Shown piece by piece: positions 57,341 to 64,000 of a DNA stretch of 64,000 bases. Source of the DNA: Strongylocentrotus purpuratus. Taxonomy: Eukaryota; Echinodermata; Echinoidea; Camarodonta; Strongylocentrotidae. The stretch spans positions 26,195,791 through 26,259,790 of the forward strand of contig NW_022145604.1 of assembly GCF_000002235.5 (NCBI RefSeq). The letters run 5' to 3'. The notes below the pieces were generated by a model. The model was not told the DNA's origin and did no database searches. It saw only the letters and a list, made by a program, of their open reading frames with translations. Every line of letters begins with the position of its first letter. Position 1 is the first letter of the stretch. A program made the translations under genes and the position numbers.

Positions 57341-59247
57341 ACACCCCAGAAGTTTGGAGAGATTCTCATCAATAATTTAGGCTTTATAATTATTTCGAAC
57401 AGAATAAGCACAATCGAGGGACCGATTGCAGAAGTCTGTTGAGCACTTTTTTTCAATTAACCTGCAACACTTCACACAATTCGGATAGACTATTATTGTT
57501 AATATATTAAAGGTCCTCTTGCATATAAAGTTGCATTCAAGCGAAACTTAAAATATTAAATGCAACGTGATTTTCAACCGATCAGAATCGCATATTCAGG
57601 ACTAGAATTCAATTTTTCAAGTTGCATTTAATTGAAAATTTTAATGCAAAAGGACGCAGTATTAGCTACAAACTCAAATGTCAACATTATTTTTCATCAT
57701 ATTACAATAGACAGTTACAAAGACACATTCGGGTACGAGTTAAACATTTAACTACATTCCTAATATGTGAGGAAAAATAGTACCGCATGATAAGGATAAA
57801 ATTAGAACGAAACTCTATTACTCTACAACTACATGTTAAACATAGTAGGATATAATTAGTATCATATTTCAATATGCTACATCTATGCATGTTAAACATA
57901 TATACATTTAGAATTGGTATTAAATTTGTTTAAAGGACTGCAAAATAGTCAACAGGATTTATGCTTTTCTGAGATAGATTTTGATGTATTCACCACCAAA
58001 ACCTTTGACGTTACATATTAATATCCAACACATTAGAAAAGGTTAGAAATTCAAAGGGAATATTATCGGGGATGAAATGTAGATCGACTACTTACAATGC
58101 TGCGTCTAACAAACACAGGAGTATTCCACTGATGCCACAAAGATCAATGAAAATGAGCATGATCACAAATAGATATTAAAAGGATGATGAAAATAGGAAA
58201 AAATACACAAGGATGACTCTAACTATTTTTGTGGACACGGCAGAAAGGCAATATTTCAACTTCCCGTTTTGTGTAAGTACAGCAATAACGTATTACTGTC
58301 TGCAAGTTAGATGATGTACCAACTGAAAGGTTTCGTGTAGATTTTATCTTATCATAGTTCTGATTTATTTTGAACTTTTGCCATTCAGTTTCTTTGATTT
58401 TCTGCTTTCATTCAAATGAACATATCACAAGGGTTTGATTACCCTTTAGCCCAATTGCAACCATAATCCTAACGCTATGCCTTCGACAAAATAAAACCCA
58501 GAGCAACTGTCCTGGTCCATACATTGGAGCATCTTACATACATGTAACTTCATGGAAGATCTGCTTGCTTGCTCCACAGTACAAGATGCACTCCCCTGCA
58601 CCAATGTGAAGGCACCACCCCTGTCACGCCCCCGACACGCCCCTGCCCGCCCCCCTGACACCTCCTTCCTAGCCTGCTAAATCTCATCAGGTAGAAGCGA
58701 AGTAGTCCCACCCGTAAGATGGTTCGTGCCTTTCTCTTTGTCAAAATACTTCACAGTTCTGTAAAGGATTCCTGACATGATATAGTTAATGACGGTTTTT
58801 TTTCATTAATCACTTCTAATTGCGATCAACAATATATATTTTCATATATTGTTTGAAGCTTAAACATCATAAAATTGCAAAAATCAGAATCAAATATCTT
58901 TCAAAACAATATGAAAACATCGTGCAGCCCCAATCAAAGAAAGAATTTTCTCTGAAATATACATCTGACATCTATCCATATGTTTGCATCCTTCTGACAG
59001 CCACAAATTGGTGTTTAAATGAGTTTTTGATAATGCATCCACCTACACATGATAATGAAACTAAATGAGACTAGCTATACATTGATGATGAAGATAAGAA
59101 ATGAACAAGGAGGATGATTCTATATAGTCTATATGAATACCAGAAAGAGTAGCAATCTCTACAAATGTAACATACTGCAAGAAACGTTTTACCAGATGAA
59201 TGATGAAGTATTATACATAAGAAATTGAGAAGTTATTCCTGACTTAC
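57341..59247 (-). other. TTLL intron sequence with a GC-rich island
   Basis: Part of the 2,458-bp intron 56790-59247. Near 58560-58690 a GC-rich stretch (CACGCCCCCGACACGCCCC) has open minus frames but no domain and no compatible splice pair. Since the flanking exons join in phase without it, I leave it as intron. Confidence 0.5.
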
Positions 59248-59318
59248 AGTGTGGCTATCGTCCTTGTTTGTGGCAAGATGGATCCCTTCCATACAGTAGT
59301 CTTCTAGAAGAGCAAGAC
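59248..59318 (-). CDS. TTLL4: TTLL4-like polyglutamylase, exon
   Basis: 71 bp between acceptor TTTCTATGTAG and donor GTAAGT. It encodes GLALLEDYCMEGIHLATNKD then DSHT, matching the family segment that follows the conserved FERIFP region (G-hydrophobic-LL and C-x-x-G-x-H). The first Gly codon is completed from the previous exon. Confidence 0.88.
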
Positions 59319-59657
59319 CTACATAGAAACATAAAACATTTCCAATTTAAGTAGAGGTCCAGTCTACTCAGGAATCTAATAACAACGGGAATCAAATTTT
59401 CCATCACTGGACCTATTTCACATTTCTACACGTGGTCAAGTTAAATAAGGATTTAGTTGAAACGGCTGAACATTCTCTGTGGAAGCCGGTAGAAACCTAA
59501 TCTTTATTGCTTTCCTAAGTTTCATATCTGCGCATGTGATGACCAGCGCAATGTGGGAGGAAGGTCGCCATCCACTGTTAAACAACGTATTTGCGGTAGG
59601 GACAATATGTTTCTTAAAGCATGTGATATGTGTATCCACCAAGCTGTGGTCGTATCC

Positions 59658-59919
59658 GGACACCTATCCCATACCTGCCAACATTTGAAAATGAGAATTA
59701 AGAATTTTTAGCATGGTATGTCTTCGAAAATAAGAAATCTGTACCCTTAACAGGCGTTCGCACATGCAGCGGCAGTGTAACTGGCAATACGCGGTAAATT
59801 TGTGCAAAAAAGCGAATACAAATTCACTGCTCAATCATGCAGCCCTTCAACGCACGCAATACGTGAACTCTCACATCGCGGCATATGATAAAACAAGCTT
59901 AATTTGGCTTAAGCAACAC

Positions 59920-59969
<50 letters not shown>

Positions 59970-60293
59970 GAAATTTTGAAAATCCCGGATATCCCACATT
60001 TTGGGGTCCTAAAAATCCAGAAAAAACCAGGATATTCTGGATTATTCAGGAGGGTTGGCAGGTATGCTATCCCCTGGACATCCACACCCGGATAATGCCC
60101 CCAGTCAACTACCCACCAGACAACTACCCCCAGTCAACTACCCCTAAGGACAACTACCCCTTAGGACAACTACCCCCCCAGACAACTACCCCTTAAGACA
60201 ACTACCCCCTAGGACAACTACCCCCTAGGATAGTTGTCTGGGGGGGGGGTAGTTATCCGGGGGGGGGTGGATGTCCAGGGGGTAGGTGTCCTA
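59658..60293. mobile_element. Palindromic element of GGACAACTACCCCC repeats, split by another element
   Basis: The outer left GGACACCTATCC (about 59658) is matched by the right GGTAGGTGTCC (60283-60293). GGACATCCACACCCGGATAA (60077) is matched by TTATCCGG, a G run and TGGATGTCC (60255-60281). In between, 16-18-bp units of GACAACTACCCCCTAG recur about seven times. A second element (59670-60066) sits inside the left end. Confidence 0.8.
59670..60066. mobile_element. DNA transposon fragment with CATACCTGCCAAC ends
   Basis: Termini CATACCTGCCAAC at 59670 and GTTGGCAGGTATG at 60066, with CTATCC on both sides as a 6-bp target duplication. Near the right end AAATCCCGGATATCC and CCAGGATATTCTGGATT give further pairing. 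A poly-A run of about 45 (59922-59967) lies inside. Reading frames are broken. Confidence 0.8.
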
Positions 60294-60639
60294 GAACCAG
60301 CTGTGGTGCTCTCTGCACATATTACCCTATCTACAAAGTGTATATACCGACTACAGTCACTACTGCTGAACATCGTATTTGCCGCAGGGTCAATTATCCC
60401 TGGACCATGTGCCGTACAAGAAAAGACTCACCTCTTGCATGTTGCAAATCTTGTGCAATAAAAAGTAGAAATCTCCCAAGGGCAAGGGAAACTTAGAAAT
60501 CAAAACTTTTTTAACAGAAGATTTCAGAAGAAACAATATGAATCAGGTGAACGTCCCCTTTAAGAATTCAGTTAGTGTGGAACCTTGACAGTGGATTATT
60601 TGTCCCCGGAGCATGTGCGTCTTACAAACAATGACTCAC

Positions 60640-60850
60640 CTCTTGCAGGTTGCCTGTGGTACTTCCTCACCCATTCATCCAGCAGAACGTTGTAGTAGCG
60701 GGGAGCCTCAAAGAACCGGTGGTACCTCTGAGACGACGGACAAGGGAAGACACGCTCAAAGTTACCGCGTCGACTGAACTCGTCCTCCGTCTGCACCAGA
60801 TGCCGGATGTCATCGGGCGTGAGCGTGTCAAGGATGGACATCTTGCATTG
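60640..60850 (-). CDS. TTLL4: TTLL4-like polyglutamylase, exon with conserved C-terminal core
   Basis: 211 bp between acceptor CTCTTTACCAG and donor GTGAGT. It encodes QCKMSILDTLTPDDIRHLV, TEDEFSRRGNFERVFP, RYHRFFEAPRYYNVLLDEW. This region (TPDD-R-L, EDE-SRRG-FER-FP, RY-RFFE-PRY-N) is characteristic of TTLL4/TTLL5 polyglutamylases downstream of the ATP-grasp fold. It is the best family discriminator in the window and favours TTLL4. Confidence 0.93.
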
Positions 60851-60880
60851 CTGGTAAAGAGAAATAGACAAGAAATCAGG

Positions 60881-61141
60881 GGGGTGTTTCACAAAAATCC
60901 TAAGGTGAACTTATCTCTAAGTTGGACTTAAACATTATGGAGAGCCATTTGTAGCCTTCAAATAAAATACATTCAAAAGCAAAAATTCAACTATTTTAGA
61001 CTTTTCATAAATTCCACATCAAGAACATGAAATATCCTTGATGATAGAAAATATGAATGATTTGAATCAAAATTTTATGCCCTTTAAAATGACTTTTACA
61101 AAATATTTTAATAGAAGCTAATGGCTTTCCATAATTGTTAA
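60881..61141. mobile_element. Palindromic MITE, family A (left part), in TTLL intron
   Basis: Starts GGGGGGTGTTTCACAAAAAT 30 bp upstream of an exon acceptor. It is colinear with 23238-23546 up to CCATAATTGTTAA, where family B element 61142-61521 has inserted. A few bases of the right arm (TAAGTCCAAC) appear at 61523-61532 before SINE sequence. Confidence 0.85.
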
Positions 61142-61521
61142 AGGTAAAAACCAGTTTTGGAAACGTCCCCATTTCAAAAAATGAAATGGAAGCTGTTATT
61201 ACCAATCATGTGAAAGAATATGTTTTGACTAATACATGATGATAAAAATTTTGCCAGGAAACCGCCTACTAATTGACATATTTGGTAAATTAGTTTATCT
61301 ATCGGTGTGTGAGAGATAAACGCACGTTTCGCACACGTGTGCGTAGTCCCATATGCATCTTTCTGTGTACAGTGCTTGTAACTTTACAAAGACTGGGCCA
61401 AATTTCTTATCATTTTGATGATTCCAGAACCTTGCAGTACACACCAATACTTATATTTTCTGATCGATTCCACAACGTTTCTTTCACAATGCAATCGCAT
61501 GACCATAACTGGTCTTTATCT
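61142..61521 (+). mobile_element. TTAA-site MITE, family B, nested in MITE A
   Basis: 380 bp, left end AGGTAAAAACCAGTTTTGG after TTAA (61138-61141). The right end ACTGGTCTTTATCT is followed by GTAA, a mutated TTAA. The body is the same as 6911-7276 with a GTGTGCG insertion region near 61325-61345. Confidence 0.85.
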
Positions 61522-61532
61522 GTAAGTCCAAC

Positions 61533-61678
61533 TACAGGGTACCTATTTAACGCCTGGGTGGAAAGTGGCAAATGCAGATTAATGTGTTGCTAAAGACATC
61601 AGTGCCGCTGTGGGACTTGAACCCTGAACCATGAGACCCACTGCTCGGTGACAAATCCACTAGACCACACTACCTCTA
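61533..61678 (-). mobile_element. tRNA-derived SINE, type 1 (5' part), interrupting MITE A
   Basis: GGGTACCTATTTAACGCCTG, GGGACTTGAACCCTG (reversed B-box) and CCACTAGACCACACTACCTC, as in the other antisense copies. Tail and 3' body are missing. It directly abuts the truncated right arm of MITE A. Confidence 0.8.
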
Positions 61679-61790
61679 CCAAAAATGTATCAATACATAT
61701 ATTCAACAAGTTAGAATAGTACACGAATGATAAGGGCAGTGTTTTGATGCGTATTGCCAGCGATGAAACAATATGTGAACAGCCCCTTAC

Positions 61791-61896
61791 CTCATCTATA
61801 TGCTTCTGTGTGTAGAAAGCATGCTTGGCTCGCTCATCTTTGGCTATGTGATTGCTGTAGAGATTCTTCTTCATGATCACGCTACTGTAATCGATC
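61791..61896 (-). CDS. TTLL4: TTLL4-like polyglutamylase, exon
   Basis: 106 bp between acceptor CTCTTCTAG and donor GTAAGG. It encodes IDYSSVIMKKNLYSNHIAKD, then ERAKHAFYTQKHIDE: the charged linker between the ATP-grasp end and the TPDD region. The first base completes Lys, and the exon ends in phase 0. Confidence 0.88.
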
Positions 61897-62263
61897 CTAG
61901 AAGAGATATAAACGGTCAAAGACAAAATACTGAGCTGACTCCACTGGTATCTAAATCCTTTTTCTCCCTAGATAGTTCATCTAAACATCACACTTCCAAC
62001 CAAACATTAGCATACGAAACAAAGACAGAAAACATGAGAAGCACTTTTGTGTATAAAACTGTATAAGTTCTGTTGGAGAGGCGTTAGAGCCCTGTTTAAA
62101 AATGAATTTCATAATCTGATATGCTCGGTACTACTTATTACAAAGGCCACCTGTCGACAATAGACACCCTTTTCTGTTTCCCTTGGATGGCCTCACAAAC
62201 AGGTTTGACAGTATTATAAAAGAAGAATTTTAGATGGCTTTTGAAATCCAATCTCTGACTCAC

Positions 62264-62398
62264 TTTGTTGTTCCGTTTGGAGGTAGGACTGCGGTGAAGA
62301 CATCGTTCTTATCAGGGATCATGAAGCTGCTCAGATTGAGGAGATCCTTGATCATTTCACCTTTGACCTGGACGTCCAGCTCAGCGTTGGAATGGAGA
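62264..62398 (-). CDS. TTLL4: TTLL4-like polyglutamylase, exon
   Basis: 135 bp between acceptor TTCCTCCGTAG and donor GTGAGT. It encodes LHSNAELDVQVKGEMIKDLL then NLSSFMIPDKND. The SLHS-x-LD-x-x-(I/V)KG-x-M(I/V)xDLLNL pattern is a TTL-family hallmark that directly follows NISPSLHS. The AG/T codon split matches the donor of the upstream exon exactly. Confidence 0.92.
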
Positions 62399-62409
62399 CT
62401 ACGGAGGAA

Positions 62410-62735
62410 GTTAGAAAATGTTGACATAAATGTAATGCTTCCTGGGAGAAATTTCAATTATTTAAACATATTTGTGGCTTACATCCAGTAAATAAGCTTA
62501 TAACCAGCAGGACTTGAACCTGCCATCTACTGCTTGCCGGGCAGCGACTCTACCACCAGGCCATCACTGGTCCATGGCACAGTCACGATGAACTAGAAAC
62601 AAATACCCAAGCTCTCCTGGTTCCAAGATTTTTTTCTGACTTATTTTTCAAATACAGATCTATCAATCGATCTTATTTACTGGGTATAAGCCACAAATAT
62701 GTTTACATAAGGTTGGAAAATGTTAACATAAATCA
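62410..62735. mobile_element. Inverted-repeat element with tRNA-like core, in TTLL intron
   Basis: TTTGTGGCTTACATCCAGTA (62469) is inverted as TTACTGGGTATAAGCCACAA (62676), so 62462-62706 can fold back. The centre (62500-62575, minus) reads like a tRNA head with TGGTGGTAGAGTCGCTGCCC and GCAGGTTCAAGTCCTGC. The flanks GTTAGAAAATGTTGACATAA (62409) and GTTGGAAAATGTTAACATAA (62711) form an imperfect direct repeat. Confidence 0.6.
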
Positions 62736-63392
62736 GGTGATCAAATAATATGATGGTCAAAGGGTTGTATGTTTCACACCTTCGCAGAAAGCCCTCAAAG
62801 TATGAGTAGCCCCTCGATTTGTCATGACAAAGGATAAATTACCAGTACAATGAGGCAATAATAATGACAATTAAATCAATTTATAGAGCACAGCTACCTT
62901 TAATATAATGTACTGCACTGTGATGAAAGCAGAACTCCCAACAGTGCTTCTTTACAGTCACACAATCAAAAACTATTCAAAAGCTTCTGAAGAAAAGTTT
63001 GTCTTCAACAAGACTTTGAAGACAACAACGGAAGAGGCTTTTCTTATGTCCAGTGGTAGATTGTTCCAAAGCTTTGGAGTAGCGCAACCGAAAGGGCATA
63101 TAATGCTTATATACTTTAAGATCTACCATCAGAGGTGTTGAGCATTATATATATTCCACATCCAAGTACATCTCAAAAGTGAAAGTGGGTGGGTCATCAG
63201 TTTCCATGTGCAGAAGGTCATAATTCGCTGACCTAAGGCTTGGTAGAAATACATGGGCGATGCCTTATTTCAGCAGCGACCGAGCAGGCTACTGATCGGT
63301 CGGTCGCTGCTATGATTTGTGACCATAGCTTAAGCCAGTGACTGAATGGTTTCAAATTCTCCATGAGAGCCAACGTACTTCTATGCATCTTT
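62736..63392 (-). other. TTLL intron sequence
   Basis: Part of the 1,252-bp intron 62399-63650. The frame 62908-63141 lacks domain features. CGACCGAGCAGGCTACTGAT and CGGTCGGTCGCTGCT near 63275-63310 can pair as a small hairpin. Confidence 0.5.
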
Positions 63393-63465
63393 AATAAGTG
63401 CCGCGACGGGACTCGAACCTCGGACCTTGTGATCCAGTCCGGTGACATATCCACTCGACACCAGG
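63393..63465 (-). mobile_element. tRNA-derived SINE, type 1 (head only)
   Basis: GTGCCGCGACGGGACTCGAA, CCTTGTGATC and ATATCCACTCG: the antisense head of the SINE without body. Confidence 0.7.
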
Positions 63466-63650
63466 GAAAATAATACACGGGGCTCAGGGCGAATTGGCCC
63501 TTGAAATGCCCAAAAGAGCCCCCGAAAGTCATAAAAGAGCCCAAAAAAATTGCATAGAATTCAATGCAAAACAAAATAAAGTGTTATTTTCATGCAAGCA
63601 AGCTTGAAAAGTAGCCCCGAAATTTGTTAAATATTTTTTTCCTTAGTTAC

Positions 63651-63785
63651 CTTGGAGATATATTGACTTCTAGAATCCATGGACGGAGGGTCTCATCCAG
63701 CATGATATCAAAGCCAAAGAGTTCATGAGCTGAGAAACGACTCTTGCAGTTGGCCTTGATCATACTGTTCACCTGAGATTCAGCA
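63651..63785 (-). CDS. TTLL4: TTLL4-like polyglutamylase, ATP-grasp exon (gene continues past the right edge)
   Basis: First of seven exons in the window (62399-63650 is the following intron). 135 bp between acceptor TTTCTCATTACAG and donor GTAACT. It encodes ESQVNSMIKANCKSRFSAHE, then LFGFDIMLDETLRPWILEVN and ISP. The E-L-F-G-F-D-I-(M/L)-L-D and P-W-(I/L)-L-E-V-N-(I/V)-S-P-S pattern is the TTL-family ATP-grasp end. The Glu and Asn of E-V-N coordinate ATP-Mg. The family adds glutamate chains to tubulin tails of cilia, centrioles and neurons. All seven exons together (934 nt) give about 310 residues to the first stop with consistent GT-AG sites and phases. The 5' exons with the rest of the catalytic domain lie beyond 64000. 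TTLL5 is the alternative assignment. Confidence 0.93.
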
Positions 63786-64000
63786 CTGTAATGAGAAATA
63801 GAAATTTTAATTTTAATAAACATTATTTCCCTTCACAAAAACAAAGTGAACATATCATGAAATATATATTTACAATGTACAGGGGTGATAGTGAGAGTTA
63901 GACAAAAACACTTTTAGAAGCGAAGCGAGGTGCCGAGTGCTTGCGCGAGGCGTTCAAGCAAGTCATTAAAAAAAGGCACCTCACCCTTCTAATTTTAAAC
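63786..64000 (-). other. TTLL intron, right edge
   Basis: Near the edge AGAAGCGAAGCGAGGTGCC and GGCACCTCACCCTTCT are approximate inverses (63918-63991), a likely small MITE. No exon seen. Confidence 0.5.

Noticed and set aside
58446..58744. Extra TTLL exon in the GC-rich intronic island
   Set aside because: The exons on both sides join in phase 0 without it, and I found no matching acceptor/donor pair.

Overview
The window looks like genomic DNA of a marine invertebrate deuterostome, most likely an echinoderm and perhaps a sea urchin. This is inferred from spliced protein genes with GT-AG introns, a tRNA-headed SINE family with a CR1/L2-like tail, dense palindromic MITEs, long CT/GA/CA microsatellites, frequent AGGCCTA motifs, and a CARD-only gene near a TRIM-type gene. 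Nothing in the sequence fixes the species. Most of the 64 kb is repeats and transposon remnants.

Three protein genes are supported. (1) 30305-30646 (+): an intact single-exon ORF for a 113-residue protein that is almost entirely one CARD (death-fold) domain. (2) 38150-39937 (-): a 595-residue RING/B-box/coiled-coil (TRIM-type) E3 ligase with a beta-propeller-like C-terminal half. Its coding region is one exon, with a splice acceptor 39 bases upstream of the start. (3) 56080-63785 (-): seven 3'-terminal exons of a tubulin tyrosine ligase-like polyglutamylase, closest to TTLL4. All exon junctions keep frame. The 5' part, with most of the ATP-grasp domain, lies beyond the right edge. In its last exon an in-frame TGA is followed by 80 more open, GC-rich codons.

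Layout: 0-14 kb holds CT-rich repeats, SINEs, TTAA-flanked MITEs and an 11.6-11.9 kb foldback. 14.15-19.72 kb is a three-layer nest: a palindromic foldback transposon with a 6-bp target duplication and arms of about 53-bp repeats, a 5'-truncated CR1/L2-like LINE inside it (minus), and a second 5'-truncated LINE with an intact 893-codon endonuclease/RT frame inside that one (plus). 20-29 kb holds LINE tails, nested MITEs, an ATC-repeat tract and an array of GCGAAGC-type hairpins. 29-40 kb holds the CARD and TRIM genes. 40-55 kb is repeats, including a 248-bp palindrome and a 1.39-kb satellite of 37-bp units. 55.8-64 kb is the TTLL gene, whose introns carry further nested elements.

The CARD and TRIM genes belong to domain classes used in innate immunity and ubiquitin signalling, but nothing shows that they act together. 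The TTLL gene points to polyglutamylation of axonemal or cytoplasmic microtubules. The strongest non-genic signal is the number of distinct inverted-repeat elements, several nested in each other, from which a relative insertion order can be read.
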